From Lanius collurio (lineage: Eukaryota; Chordata; Aves; Passeriformes; Laniidae), in the NCBI GenBank assembly GCA_020086605.1, contig JACBWW010000016.1:6935682-6999681 (forward strand): a stretch of DNA of 64,000 nt. The letters are read 5' to 3'. Positions 28,401-42,598 of this stretch are shown here, one piece after another. Position numbers and translations under genes: made by a program. Below the pieces are notes generated by a model. The model was not told where the DNA came from. It searched no databases and saw nothing but the letters and a program-made list of their open reading frames with translations. Within the stretch, counting starts at the first letter, position 1. Every line of letters starts with the position of its first letter.

Positions 28401-31400
28401 CTGTGTAATTCTTCCTTTCAAAAGTGTCCTTACAAACTGGGCATTCCTTCTGCTACTTGCCTCTTTGCTGCTGCCAGAGTCATAAAAAGCAAGAGCTGAG
28501 AACATGGAAGAGAAGAGTAGCTTTGGTACATTTGTTTTCATCATTTTTTTTTTCTCTTTGTTTCTATGTGTAAGCATAAGAGATTAGATTTTGACATGCA
28601 ATCTCATGGAAAAGAAGCTTAAAATTTGATTACAGTTAAAGTGTAGCTTGCTTTCAGAACCCCTGAAGTTTACCTTAGTCTTAAACAATACTTGGAAAAG
28701 CACCTGATGAAGAAACCATGACTATGTGTCTATTATCATCAAGACTTAGAAATAAGGCAGAGAAGACTTTGCTACAAAACTCCACAGAGTAAAAGAGCAT
28801 CCAAAGCTATATTCAAGTCTTTTGTTCTTTATGCTAGTACTAACCTAAAATATTCTGAGTCCTAGGAATGACCTAGATTGACACAGCGATGTAGCTAGAA
28901 AGAGACCAGTCCATCAATCAAAAGAGAAAGCAGAGGCTTGCACAACCACTGAAACTTTTACTTTGTGGCAAATTCATCATATGACTAAAGAATCAGTGCT
29001 CTGTTTTTCTTCCTCATGGCCCATATAGGCCTTTACACTGGACACAAGGCTCCCATCACTTACTCTAGCTGTTGTTGCAATTTTGTCTCAAAAGGCTCAT
29101 ACGAACAGGAATACAGGGAGTTTGTCTCAGGCTTAGAGTGCAGCTAAGGCTTGCTTTAATCTGTGCCGTATCACAGCAGGCTCCGAGGGACCATTCAACC
29201 ACTGACAGGCTGAATGAATGGGCTACAGATTTCTCCATGCCATTCCTTGTCTCTGGTCATGAGCTGAGCTGCAAACTCCAAAGGTATTCCCAGAACATGG
29301 CAGTGACTTTGACAAACTGGCTCAAATCCTAGGAGGCCAGTTCAGATCTGACAGGGTCATTATGACTTTGTTAAGTAACAGAGAGTATGTCAAAAGTGTT
29401 GGGGGTGCTGAAGCAGGGCTCCATGTCCTGCTGTCACTGTTAACACTCCCCGTGGCACAGTGAAACTCTTAACACGAGTTCGCAGCGTTTGCCCCGTCCC
29501 CACTGGCCTGCTGAGTATTTGGGTCATGCACTAGGCATTAGCAGGGAATACTTTTAAAAGAAGAGTTATATTACTTACATAGTAAACAAAAACAACTCAC
29601 ATTTTCTCTAGCTACTAGTAACTCTGATTAGGAAAAATAGCTGACCCTCCTACTCCTTGCATAATTAAAGAATCATGCTGTTCTTCCCAAGGTTTTTCTT
29701 ATGACTTTCCATGGCAATCCATTAAGTATTACAGTATTAACAGGGACCCAAACCACCAAATTTAATCAACACTACTTCTCATGTACCAACATTTGTGCTC
29801 AGAAAACTGTACATTTAATAGCAGCTTTATCTGACCTTTTCCTCTCAAGTCTGCACCTCCTAATTGCAACATTCCTTCTTTTGGTATAAAATATTGGCAA
29901 AGCATAGCACCTGCAAATTTCCTCAAATGGCTCACAGAACCAGCCTATCTACTGGTACAAACCATGACTGCAAATGTGTTTGGATTATCTATATATTTGG
30001 TATTCATGAGGTTTACAGTTCTAGCTTGTAGCCAGGAAAATTGCTTTGATTTTTTGTAAGTCTCAGAGTAGAAGGCAAATAAAAAATATATGTTTACTAC
30101 AACACACAGTTCTTTAAACTCCTGCTGCATTTCCCCTGACAATTCCTTTTTCATCAATCTTCCTGCTCTTGAATATCTCTCTGACATTTCTGCCATGGCA
30201 GCCAAGGACATCCTCTGGTTGACATAATGTAAAATTAATTCTACTAAAGAACGTTTTTTTCTTATCTTATACTTAAAAGCAACTGGACTTCATTCCTGGG
30301 TCTGAGAGAAACAAATAACATGAATAAATCATCTTCATGTTCAACATATCATCATTCTGTGGCACAATGGGTAGGTGAGTCTAACTGGAATACCTCCAAG
30401 TACCCATCCCATTCTGAAGCAATTAGAGAATATATATAAGGTCTGTAACACTACCGGTTTGCTTCTGGAGTTTGAACATAACTGAAGCCTTTGGAAAAAA
30501 TTCCAGTCCTAACAATGGATCTGACAAGTCTTCAAGAGTGTAAACAACCACTGGAATCCTCAGCATGTATAAATGCTCTTTGCCTCCTTCTCTGAAAATT
30601 GTCTGAGGGGCAGAGATAAAAAGCAAACTCCAGTCTTACTATCTAGTGCTTTACTCACTGCACCTTAGATCTGTGTCATACCCTGTCCTAATCTGCCCTC
30701 TGCATCTCCAGCCCATGGGGACACTTCTCTCCAGGCATTTCATCAGGAAGATAGGAAAATCTCATTGGCAGTTTGGAAAGCTTTCCCTCTTACACTGTGA
30801 TTAAGTGTGTCTCATCTCATTTCCAGGTATTTCAATTTTGGCTGAACAAAGGTTTTTCAAACATAAAGTCTACCACAGGAGCCTGTAACACTATTATTCT
30901 TCCTAAAAAAAACCCTGCATAGGCAGTTTCATCTAGGGGAAGATTCATTTACTTTGATTAAGAATATTGAAATCCCTTTTTTTTTTCTCCTTCATTTTGT
31001 ATCTCCATACCATATTTTAAATACCTGACCTGAATTTCAGTAGGATGCTGGCATGACTCTGGGGCTCCCTGAGGAAGAAGTGGGCATTTCAACCCTGGCC
31101 CATCACTGCTTCTGGAATACTAATATATTTTGCTGCATGTATTCCAGTCCATTTGATAATTATATCCACATTATGAGGTGAAAAATGCAGGACATAATGC
31201 AGAGTACAGCTGGCACATTTGCACTTAAGAAAATATCATTTATACTAGAGTCAAACTCCCATCCTGCTGGATTTTAGCAGCTTTTCCTTCATAAAAAGAT
31301 TTTAATAGCATTTTTCTATTGGTTCATTTTGTCTCTCCATGACATATGTGAGTAAAGATTTCATGTGTTAGTAAATGAGAGTGCTGGTTTAAAAGACAGT

Positions 31401-33369
31401 AGGGGGAAGCTGTTGTTTTGATTTAGTTTACTATTTGGAAAGGCTTCAAAAAATGCAGTACAGCAAATGCTGAAGCAAAATAGATTAAAGAGGAAGCCTT
31501 CTCTCCATAGAACACAGAATGACATTTACAGATGTACTCTCACAGCACACAATTCTAACAACTGGGTAAGGGCAACAGTCTGTTCAGCACCATCTTTGAT
31601 ACTGCTTGCTCCCTTTGAAGCTTAAAATCTCAATAGGTGACCCAGAAGAAAAGATTGTCTCCTGTAGACAAGTATCAGTATTTTGGCCTGGTCAGGCAGC
31701 AGAGGAAGATTTCTCACCCAACAGATGGGTGAGAAGTGTGTTTGTCCTGGAAGCAGAGTGAAAAGTGCATGTAAATGTAGCTATGTTCACTGCTCTCATT
31801 GCCACCAGAGAAGGCAAGCTGCAAGCTGCCTGTCTTTTCTCCTTTGAAGAGTTTCAAGGAGTCTGCATCAGAAAGAGCCCACAAAGGTCTGCTACTCTGG
31901 CACCTCCATGAAGTAGACTTAGAGGACATGCCTGCAGGGTAGCAGGCCCACGCTTTCAGCACTGCCACATATCCCACTGCCAGGTGCAAAGGACAGCCAG
32001 GAATTCCCCACAAACTGTCGCAGCTTTGGTATTCTGAACAGACACAGCCAGAAAAGATTCTGAGAAGCAGCCTCCAGGGATAAGCTGAGTTTTGAAAGTT
32101 AAGGAAGAAAGAAATAGTGAGGATCAAGGGTGGGAGAAGGCATTGGAAGGACAACACAACCTGGAACCTGACCATTAAAAAAATAATTAATTGTTAAAAG
32201 AAGTGAGACTGCAAAAACCTGTTCAGTGAAGATTCAGGAAGAGCAGAGGAAAGGGCTGTAAAAAGCATTCTCAGAAATGTGGAAGCAAAAGTATGGGAAG
32301 AGCTGAGAAAAACTTGATATTTGTTCCCAGTCTGAAGTAATTCCTTTTAGTGTGATATGTGATGCCATTGAATGCTGACAGGACTGAAACAAACAGCTTT
32401 TCCTTAAGAATATCTCCCTTCTGTACTACAGCTTCCTTGCAGTGGGAAGCATTTGAACAAGACAAACCAACATGCACAAGTCACTTCTCAGCAGAGCAAA
32501 TGAACTCCCAGTGCCTTATGCACTGCTAGGTTGCTGTTGGTACCAGAGCTCACTCAGGCATCTCCCTGCTGCACTGCAGCCAGTTTGCTGCTGTACCATT
32601 AGCATAACCCCAGTCTGAGAAATACAAGCCTTTAGAGGTACCTGTACACCTTCAAATCCAGAAGGCTTGTCATCTTCCCACTAATCTGTTGGACAGGCTA
32701 CTTACTGTACTTCGTAGGACCAGTCTGGGGGAGCTGAAAAAGCTATTTGTTGTCATAGAAACAGCAGGACTCCATGCTACTGTGCAGGCTGGTATGTGAG
32801 GGTATTATTGTTTGGCCTTTTTCCAGGTAACCAGATTGAGAAACGCTAAAAAGCTTTAAAAAAAAGCTCCTGAAATTTTGCCAAATAATCAGACCTACAG
32901 TTTTCACAAATATATTCAAATATTTACTAATTGTTGTGGGAAAATCTGAAAATTCCTGGGTATGGGAAACACTGTTGAAAAAAATATGTTCTTGACCCCT
33001 GAAAACAAACAAGCAATGGACATCTGGTAAGGCTGAAGGGAATGGCCAAAAATCTGAAACCAGTTTTGAAGAAGCAATTAAAACTTCAGCCATTGTCTTC
33101 AGTTTCCTCCACTTAGCTGAGGCTAATATTTTGAAAGCCTATAGTTAGAGCAGTAATTTAGGTCAATCCTGCAAAAGCAAATATCCCATGGGCTTGCCAA
33201 CTGCCAGAGAGCACCAGTCACTGACCCCACTGCCAGGGCAGGTAAGCGGTTTGTGACTTTTCCTTTACTTTCTGAACTGAACACTGGGAGTGACCAAACC
33301 TCCTGGCACCACAGGTGAACGGCTCTGCTCCCCTGGTAGCTCCAGAGGAAGACAGGTTTGCACCCAAAT
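22472..33369. other. Intergenic, nothing recognised except the GC-richer segment
   Basis: AT-rich DNA without recognisable exons. About 22.48-22.9 kb, directly right of the solo LTR, is GC-richer and unassigned. A short AT/CA simple repeat lies near 24226-24246. A 153-codon minus-strand frame (31714-32175) has an ATG but no domain or family resemblance. Confidence 0.65.
24960..25430. other. Unassigned GC-richer segment
   Basis: About 470 bp are clearly richer in G and C than the flanks. There is a 77-codon ATG frame on the plus strand (25130-25363) with no recognisable domain. It may be an old, unidentified transposon piece; I cannot match it to a family. Confidence 0.3.
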
Positions 33370-33600
33370 TACAGAATCACAGCATTTAGGTTGGAAAAGA
33401 CGGCTAAGGTCATCAAGTCCAACCCTTGACCAATCACCACCTTGTCAGCAAAACCACAGCCCGAAGTGCCCCATCCAGTGGTTTCTTAAATACCTCTGGG
33501 GATGGTGACTTCCCCACCTCCCTGGGCTCCCTGTTCCAATGATTAAATCACACTTTCCATGAAGAAGTTCTTCCTGGCTCACTGGCCACAGAAATACATT
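33370..33600 (-). mobile_element. CR1-like LINE 3' tail (antisense, short)
   Basis: The plus strand begins acagaatcacagcatttagg and runs through ggttggaaaagac, catcaagtccaaccc, ctctggggatggtgac and ccctgttccaatg. This is the reverse of a CR1-type 3' end from a different subfamily from the copy at 60 kb. Only about 230 bp remain, with no reverse-transcriptase frame. It is followed after about 90 bp by the antisense LTR-like block at 33690. Confidence 0.8.
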
Positions 33601-33692
33601 ACATATGTCTTAGATATCCTTTACTTAAGGCAAAAGAAGTCCTTTTACCAGAATATATTTTTTTTTTTCTTACAATTTTTCTTAAAACATTA

Positions 33693-34091
33693 TGACGGCA
33701 GGCCCTGGGGTAGTGGCTGAGAGAAGGAGAGAGAGAAGACCAGCAGGCAGGAACGATGCTCCAAGAAAAATGAATTTATTAATTAATTTCCACTAGATCA
33801 TAGATCTTTTCTTCATAAGCTAATTGGTCAAAGACACACCACCCCCTTGGGGTCATTGGCCAAAATCCTAAAACATTCATTATCAGAATATTTTTCTATT
33901 GAACTACAAACAAAGCTTTACAAGGTCACAGGTGTTAAAACTTACTAACAGCTTCTGTGAGAGAGAAAAGCCTCCCACAAAAAAGTCTCCCTTGCTGGAA
34001 AAATAGCAAGGATTTCTCATGCTAGCAGCATTTTTCTGTCCACAAAACATCTTTATCCTCCACTTGCAGAACAGTATTTCTTGGTTATGAC
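33693..34091 (-). mobile_element. LTR-like element, probable solo ERV LTR (antisense)
   Basis: Read on the minus strand the block has LTR-like layout: a 5' region with TGTGGGAGGCTTTTCTC, a polyadenylation signal AATAAATTC, and a pyrimidine-rich U5-like end closing in GCCTGCCGTCA. No gag, pol or env sequence flanks it, so it looks like a solo LTR. The boundaries are uncertain. A heptamer TTATGAC occurs at 33690-33696 and 34085-34091, which could mark the edges or be chance. The upstream edge may instead be near 33979, where the TGTGGGAGG motif lies. Family assignment is from recall of bird LTRs. Confidence 0.5.
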
Positions 34092-37000
34092 AGAATTGAA
34101 AGATAATTCTCAGGGTGATGCTAGTTCATAGAAAAGGTGGAATTTTTAACTATTTGGCTTGGCAAATGAGTGCATATGACTAGGATAGGTAATGCAAATA
34201 TTTAGCTGTATGTTGGGCACAGGTGGGAGAAAAAGCAGTTTAGATTATCAAGGTCTTTATCCATCTGCATAGAAACTTCCCATTCTCATCTCAACAGTCC
34301 ATTTTTCTCCCCGTCTGTTCCAAATAGTTCAAAACCTTGTCCCATTTAACACAGAAATCATCACTCCCTTTCTGTAAGTCATAAAAAATGATCCAAATGG
34401 CCTTATATGTCCTGTGTGGAGAAAAAAAATAGCCCAGTGACTTGCAAACAGCCTGTCTCTGTCATGCAGGTATGACATCATCTGACATCTCCGAGTTAAC
34501 ATCCAGCTGGTCTATTGCCCCATAAAAATATTCTCCATTTTTCTTTCTGAAGTAATCTTCTTCTACTGCAGAATACATCTTATTCTTCCCCCATTGCCAC
34601 AGAAACAGTCAGGATGCCTTAGGAATTGCAAATATGCAATTACTAAACTTTCAGGTCTCTCAGGGTGTTAAACTGGACGGATGTGACACTAAATTGAGCC
34701 ACAAAAAACACACAGGAAAATGACTGGAGGAGCAATTCGTGTGGGAGTGCTTTTCTTAGATTTAATTTCTAATTTTTTGTTGGACAACAGCCTAGGGCTG
34801 CAGCCAGCCAAACAGCCTCCTCCTATGCCAGATCCAGCACCCATCCTCTATTCCAGCTTCCTTTTACAGGTTTTGTTGCTTTCATATTCAACTCAGTTGC
34901 CAGCTGAGGAGCAATCTAATGTGATGCAGAAAGGCATAAGCCTTCAGGAAAAGACAAGCACGTGAAAGACCAATTTGTCAGTAAAGGGCTACTAATTTAC
35001 ACTGTAAACAGAAACAGAACTGCAAGGTAAATGAAAAAAAAGTTGCCATTTTCTAGATTGTCCTTACTTCATTGGCTATTCATGTTGCCACTTGTTAGAG
35101 TTCAACAAAAGAGAGGACTGGTAAGCCTGTGGTGATCCTACTTCTGACCTTACCATAGAATACAGAGGCTTTTTGCCTACGCTCCTCTTCAATAGAAACC
35201 CTGTGTGACCATCAGCTGTGGCAAACCCAGCCCAAGTACTTTTCCTTTCCCTCCATATGCTGAATAAGGCATCTCTTTAAAGGCAAAGAGAGCGTGACTA
35301 GAAATGCTGTTTTTTTCCAAGAGAGGAGAGGTCATGACTTGCAAAGCCCATGAGTCTGGGTTCTATACTTGATCATCAAAATAATCCACTTGTTGCAAAA
35401 GCCTGGGATTATGCAAGCAGGGGAGTGTTGGTTGTTCTGCTCCATCTGTAGTTACTCACACAGACTACAGCTCTTCACTGGGTGGCATCACAACACAGAT
35501 GTCTGTCACTGCAATTTGTAGACATTCTGGTACTATAAACAGTAACACCATCATGCAGACAAACACAGCAAAGTCCAGCTGGGTTTGGAATTATGCCTCA
35601 TTTACCAGTATTTATAACAACAGCTATTAACTGACATAATTCTCTTTTGCTTTGCAGAAAGTCACAGTATTTTACTGTGATGAAATACAGCTTGATCTGG
35701 AGTCCCTGGACATCACTTGGAGACATGGAATGCAGTGTAAATACAACCACATTGCATATAAACATTTAAAGAGCTGTAGGTTAAGTATCTGCTTCCTGTG
35801 ATACTCCTAACTTAGTTAGGTAAAACCTATCAGAAAATTCATATCTGTTTCAAATACACAAAATATTTGCCTGGGCATTCTGATACTGACTTAGGTCCCA
35901 GATACTACAGGACACGTTCCCTGCAGGACGTATGAAGCAAACTACAATGACATAGTAAAAATCATGGTGCTTCCATTGTATGCAACTGTGTCTCACATGA
36001 ATAAGAGAAAATATCAAATTTGTTCATATGAACACTACTTCAGAATATTTTCTCAAATGTAAAAGCAAACTCTTAACATTTGCATGACAGGAAAATGAAG
36101 GTAGTCTGGATACAAGAGACATGGACATAAGCACCAGGTATCACCAGGCTGAAGAGAACCTCTGAAATTTCCCTGCATGACAATTGCAGGGTTGTGAAAT
36201 TCCTGCAGCTACAAATTTTCCTTCTGTCATGTCCCTTCCCTGGCTGGGGAATCAGTTTTCTGCAGGAAGCAAATTAATTTCATATCAAGATTGACATCCT
36301 TCCAGTCTCCCAGAAGGCACAGATTCTGTGTTGGAAGACACCAGGGCCTGTTACAAGGTCATTCTGGTGAGATATTGAGAAGGCAGGTCAGGAAAGTTGC
36401 TTATAACTCACCAAACTGAAATCTGCAGACCCAGAGATTACTCAGATTGTGCTTCAGGAAAGAAGTAATGGGTGTCCAAGGGAGAAGCATATGCTGTGCC
36501 TGGGTCATGGGATGAGTGCTGCAGTACCAGCTGGAAGAAATCTGGCAGAAAACTTGAGGATAATGAGAATCTGCAGCTAAGGAAAAATAAAGAGTAGACT
36601 TTGCACAATAGAGAACATTGAGAGTAGATGTAATTTCCCCATCCTTATGTATCATTTATATAATACTAGAAAATTACTAACCAAAGAGGGGGAAACTGGA
36701 AAGAAAACAGCTGATGTAATGAGATTAATGTTAAAAAAAGGTTAGAAAAAGAATTATGCTAAAACATCAACTGAAAAGCTGATGTTGCAAGTTTTTGCTC
36801 ATTTATCCTTACTTTTATATGAAAAGCTTGTTTTGATTTTATTTCATCTTCTTTTCACAGATTCAAAATCTATTTCTGCAATATACAAAACTTGCTGTTC
36901 CTGTTTTCACAGTGGAACTTTCCTTTGCATAAATACTGGAGAGGTTGGAAAAGGTGTCTTTATCTGCCCTCTGCTGGAAATACAGCACTGGCAGCACTGG

Positions 37001-37487
37001 CCAAAAAAATGGTTCCCTCTCCACACAGAGGTCAGCTTCATCATGGATTCAGCAGCTACACACCACACAGGTTGGATTTTTTTTAATGTACCTAGTCAAA
37101 ATAAACTTTGTCTTAGTTGTTCGATATTGACTTACTCTTCTATATAAATACTGTGATCCAAAAACTGGAGAAAATAAAAAGTATCTCTGTGGAAATCAAG
37201 GAAATTACGCTTTACAAAGCTGTTTAAGTGAAAGTTGAATTATATTGTTAGAAATGGAACTGGTAAAATTTGCATTGCCACATTCACAGACAAAGGCACT
37301 GAGTATACCAGCCACCCCTAGGACACTGAGGAAGCAAAGGACCTCCCAAAACACTAAAAACAATCCAGCCCCACTACTACATTTACCCTTCCTCTGAAGT
37401 CATTCCTCCCCATAACTGACCATATCAGAAAATGTTACTTTTCCTTAAGAATTTGGTTCTATTCCTTTACTTCAATCCATCACTTAA

Positions 37488-37520
37488 CTTTTTTCTTTTT
37501 CTTTTCCTTTTTTTTTTTTT
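37488..37520. repeat. Polypyrimidine tract
   Basis: About 33 bases of T and C only, ending in a run of T. No repeat element is recognised around it. Confidence 0.85.
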
Positions 37521-39030
37521 GAGGGAAGACTCAGGGTTCAAGGATCTGACTAAAACATGTATTTTTTCCAGCAGTTTTGCAATAACTGAAGAGTTAGAAT
37601 AACAGCAGTCATAAGAGAGATTTTCTTGCAGTCTTGCAATGCTACTACTATTTTAACCCAGGTCCAGCTGTGCTATCTGTTAGGCCAGCATCTTAATCCA
37701 GAATTCTAGCTAGCATAGGAAAAAGCATGATTAGTTAAAGCTGACAGAAACAACCCACTAATTAACATGCAGATTGTATTCTAAAAATCACACAGCTTCT
37801 TTTGCCTGCTCTGCATTTAGCTCATCTCCTCCTATAAGCTGATTCAGACCAGCCAAACCTCAAAGAGCCCAGATGTTTTTCCAGAAACAACCTTTAGGAT
37901 TATAAGGCATATATGCAGCACTGCTCTTTGTGCATTTGACATTAATTCAGTTAGTCTGTGTGGTAGCAAATCTTCAGCATTCAAATGGTGCAAATTATCA
38001 TAAAAACGGAAAAATACTGCATTGGCCATCGTGCAGCACTTCTGGGCTTTGCTTCACCTCATGAAAGACTTCATTCTTTGTGCTTTTTTTCTTACTAAAG
38101 GAAAATTACATCATATGCAAAACTAACATAACTGTCTCCAAATTTTCTTTCTCTATATGATGCTTTGATCTTGGTAGTCTTGTATCTATAAAATAATTTT
38201 TTTAATTACTTGCTTTCCTCAAAGTAACATTCCACATACACACCCCTCATGGAGGCTGTGACTGAGTTGCATCCTATGGACCTCACTTTTGTAACAAAAT
38301 TTACACTGCAGAAACACAGGTTGGTTAAAACATTTAAATAAAACATTAGCCTGTCCTCTTCTACCTTTCACGCTGTTATTGTAAATTAATTTTTAATCAG
38401 TTCCTACCCTAGATACATCCCCCCTTTAAACATACACTTATCACATACTGCTAAAAGCATTTCTAAAAGGGCAATTGAAACACAGTGCCAAAGCTGCTCC
38501 TTAGCAGCCTTCTAATTCCCATTTATCTCTGGTATCAGCTTCAGCCTTGATGCTCTTCCTTTCTACAAGCTGCTGGATGAGTATTCGAGCAGTGCTTTGG
38601 ATTACAGTCCATTTCTGCCTTCTGAGCTTGCTGAAGGGGATTCTGTATTAAACAGGAGGCTTTCACAGCTGTGAAGAGCAGTTGAGAATCCATCTACCAC
38701 ACATATTTTAGAAAGTTCCTCCTAAAATTTTATGTCTATCAAAACATACAAGTATTTAAAAAATCCAGCTAGCTACACTGCTACACAGTTGGGTCCTGTT
38801 CTGTATGACTGAAGCTCTCTCTTACATAAAAGGAGAGGAAGAGGTCAATGATTCATAATGTATAAATTAAAAATAAAGATACAGCTAACACTGCGCAGCA
38901 ACTGTCCTTCCATTCTGAACTCTACTGTTGATTCTCCTTGCCAGATTTTAGGCATTTTGCCTTCATTTACCACTGAGCTGTCTGCATCAGACTAAGGGTT
39001 TGGCTTTGGGTTTTTGATGGGGTCTTTTGC

Positions 39031-39092
39031 GGGGGAGAGGGGAAGAAGAAGAAAAAAAATGAAAACCCAAAACAAAACAAAACAAAAAAAAC
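39031..39092. repeat. Polypurine tract and (AAAAC)n microsatellite
   Basis: A 29-base uninterrupted purine run (39031-39059) is followed by an AAAAC-type simple repeat (about 39068-39092). TTTGGGTTTT at 39005-39014 is repeated inverted at 39062-39071, so the purine tract sits in the loop of a potential hairpin. Confidence 0.8.
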
Positions 39093-41924
39093 AACAATTG
39101 TTGGACCTTGTCACCACCAAAACCTGTCTAAATCCTTCCCAAACCTTCACCAATGCTAATTCATTAAAAATGCAGTGGGCTTTAGTGGTTGAATTTTCTG
39201 AGGAGTTTCACCCACAAAGCACATTCCAGCACTTCATACCAGGCAATGAAATCATAAAAACACCAGTTACAGACAAGGCTGCAACACCCAGGATGGGATT
39301 TCCCAGAAGTCACCTGGCAAAGTTCAGGCTCCCCTGGGACGGGGTACTTGGGGCTTTCTGACTTCTGGAGTGTTTGGCTTTGCAACTTTAACATTACATC
39401 CAGGTAGACTTCATGAAATGATTGCATGATAACAGCATAAGATGTATGAAAACATAGGGCATTTTGCAAAAGCATTCCATATTGTCATTATATTCTCCAC
39501 AGGGCCAACTTCCACTGTAAAGCTTTAAAGTCTTGCCATAAAAACAAACACTAACAAAATTAAATATTTCAGGTTAACAACTGTTTCAAAGCACCTAGGG
39601 TGAAACTCAGCAGAGGATTTGGGGTCCAGTGCAGATTTATTCTTTATAACAAAGATGCAAAATACTTACTAAGACTGTTTATTACAGCAGTACATTTATA
39701 AGCTATTGCCAAGAATGTCTGGTACAATGAAATTACGTAAACACATAGTAACAGGCATCCAACTTTTGATCTGATTATTTTTGGACCAAGGTGATCATAT
39801 GAGGTTTTACAGGCTGGATTGCATCCAGGAGGGCAACAAAGAAAAATGTTAAGTAATCATGGCAGTTGTACCCTTTCAATTCATGATCAGCTGACAAAAA
39901 CTGATGGCACAGCACAGAACCAAGCATCATTAATCCCAGCCAGTTACTTACCTCCAGTGTATGCCCTGTACTTTAACTGTTACTGCTGTTCTAAAAGGAA
40001 AACCAAATAAACCCCAGAGGGATATGGATTTCTGTAATACCGCTCCAGTTGACACAAGCTCTGTGCAGGATATTTCTAGAGACATAACATCTTACTGACA
40101 AAACTGTAGATGTCATGGATGGATGATATCTGCTAAGCCATCTGTTCTGTTTCATTGCCAAGGCAAAACTCTTCCTGCTGCATATTTATTTGACTTTTAC
40201 GGGAGTTTTAAATACTCCAGTGAATGGCACTTCCCCTATTCGCCTGGGAAGGTTGGGCTCACTACAGAATACTTCTCATTGGCAGAATTTTTTTCTGGTG
40301 TTCAGCCTAAGCTTCCCCTTTTTAATTGCAACCTGCGATGCTCCCTGACCTCCGTGCATGTGCCAGTCTCCACGTTTCAGCACACAGGGAAGAGAAGCTG
40401 TACACATCAAGGACTGATACATAAATGTTTTTAAAAGACTAAAGAGTGCATACACAGAGGGTCTCAGACAAAATAGCATCTACTCTCCTCCCAGAGAATA
40501 TCAGAAAAGGAGAGTCTCAGATTTCTCAGGTATGGTCTATAATTACTGCAGTGTTCTTCAACATTTCTAGTAGGTGGAGACAGACAACAGTTTCAAGACA
40601 CCAATCCTCCTTCATCCATATGAAAGCAGCAGCAACTTATTTCTAGGCCAGAAGCTCTGCGGAGGCACAGCAGGCAAGCAGCCCCCAGTCCTCCTGTTTG
40701 TGGAGGGTGGAAAAGGAGAGGCTGCAGAGACAGAGGAGAGCTCGATGGAGTCTCCCAGCCATCAGCCTGCCTTGTCTCACCACAGACCAACAAGTGACCC
40801 AGCGTCACAGTTTCCATGGGGCGCTCACACTGGCCCAAAATCTCACCTCAAGTCCAGAATTGCCATTCTGTCTGAAACTCTCCTGGTAGCGTTTTAAGTG
40901 TACCCCTTTTGGTTTCAATTGTTACATGCCAACAATCCTCAAATCTGCAGTCCTGATAGAAGTCATCTACACTGACTACATTTTGTTCTCAAAACTAAGA
41001 TCTGACATCTTTAATGCCTTCCCTCATTGCCTTTAGCATTTTTCCCTACGCAGAGGTTGTTCTCCAGTTCAAGACTCTGTTCTGTAATAAGGTTAACAAG
41101 ATGTTTTACACTTAATCAGCCTCCTACATCCTTGCTAATTTGTAGTTTAGGTAACTGAGGTTAATCATTACAAGATTCGATGTCTGGTTTTGTCCTGGCT
41201 TTAATAAGAGTAGCAGAACTCTTCTATGTATTTAAATGTCATTGAACTTGTATACCTAAGTAACATTTAAAACCAACTTGTTGATAATTGATAACTTTTC
41301 TACATGGCCTAAGGCTGGGCATTTTTGTGCTTTGTTTTGTTTTCTCCTAGAAGATGAAACTGAAAAATATAATTTCAGATAATTTTATTACAAATTGCCA
41401 CTTTTACTATTTCTCACTGTTTCCAGTGGGAATATTACTTGTTTTCAAGGAAGACAGTGGCCTCTAGCAATACTGAGAAATATCATTAATAGAGGCATAA
41501 AGTTCATGCATGTATTTTTAAAAGTTTAGTACCATATACAAAGTCTTCATAAAAAAATCCTAGGAATCTGCAGCAGTTACTGTCTCCAATGAGATTCCAT
41601 AAGATTGTGGCACATTCTAGCTAATATAGAAATAGATTTTCAGTCCCAGCCCCACAGGTCATTTATAAAAACTATTGTCTCAACTTTTCTATTGCCTTAC
41701 AAACAAAAAATCTGGTAACAGCATCCTCACATCTCCATCTTCTTCTGACTAAATCAGAACAATCAGAACAACAGAAATGTTAAATACCATCGAGTCTAAA
41801 AAGTTCTCCTATAAACAACGTCATTTTATGACCTACTTTAGACATCTAATTTTAAATCCTTTCCCGACATACAGTTGATTTTGTATCACACTTCTGTCCT
41901 TACCAAAACATCTCACGGGCCCAC

Positions 41925-42170
41925 GCCGTTGCGCTACGAAATTCCCTGTGCGCAGCAGGGATTTCAGGGGCCATCCCGCGGCGGGGCACGGCCGCAGCTC
42001 CCGCCGCCAGGTGGCGGTCGCGCCGCGCCCGGGGAGCGCTGGGCGGCACCGGGATCCATCCCGATCCCGATCCCTGCGTCCCGCCCGCCCTCTCACACCC
42101 GGCTGGAAGCCAGCGAGGGGCGCTGGGATGCACCCAGGGACGCTTCCACTCCCGCAGAGCGGCTGAAAGC
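41925..42170. promoter_or_regulatory. Orphan CpG island
   Basis: A sharply bounded, very CpG-rich segment with several CGCC/GGCG clusters and a short (ATCCCG)-type repeat near 42056-42076. It sits in AT-rich DNA more than 12 kb from the S1PR1 3' end. Open frames on both strands are composition effects and resemble no protein I know. It most likely marks a promoter of an unidentified transcript. The plus-strand splice donor 430 bp downstream supports rightward transcription. Confidence 0.6.
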
Positions 42171-42598
42171 CACGCCAGAGTCACGCCAAAGTTTGTTTGA
42201 GGCACTCTGACTATAGTACCCGCGACCTGTAAGCGATATTAACTTGGAAGTGAACTAATTAATCACTTGCTACCTGATTACATATTACCTAATCACAGGC
42301 TCAACGGCTGACTCTTCTTTTTTGTCTTAGATTGGCATCTAAGTAAGGTAAAACGAAGTATTGCTTCTGGACAGAACACAGGAGGAATGCGATGATAAAC
42401 CAGGAATACAACAGAAACGGGGAAATGTCTGTTGGCGGCCGTTTCGGGCTCATGGGAATATTAACAGCTGGGGTAGGACCATTTTCCCTGCTCCTGGATG
42501 GCAATGCACTTCCCCTCTATTTTCCCCCAAGCTGTAAGCATCTCCTCCTGGCAGCTGTCTTCTGCCCTCCAAAGGGAGCAGTTTTAATGGAAAATGAA

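Larger units (their letters stand above)
34092..41924. other. Intergenic, simple repeats only
   Basis: AT-rich DNA with the polypyrimidine and polypurine tracts listed separately. The longest frame (36782-37147, 121 codons) shows no recognised domain. Confidence 0.7.

Noticed and set aside
31714..32175. 153-codon minus-strand ATG frame
   Set aside because: No domain, no family resemblance and no CpG island or splice context. The length is within chance for a 64-kb window.
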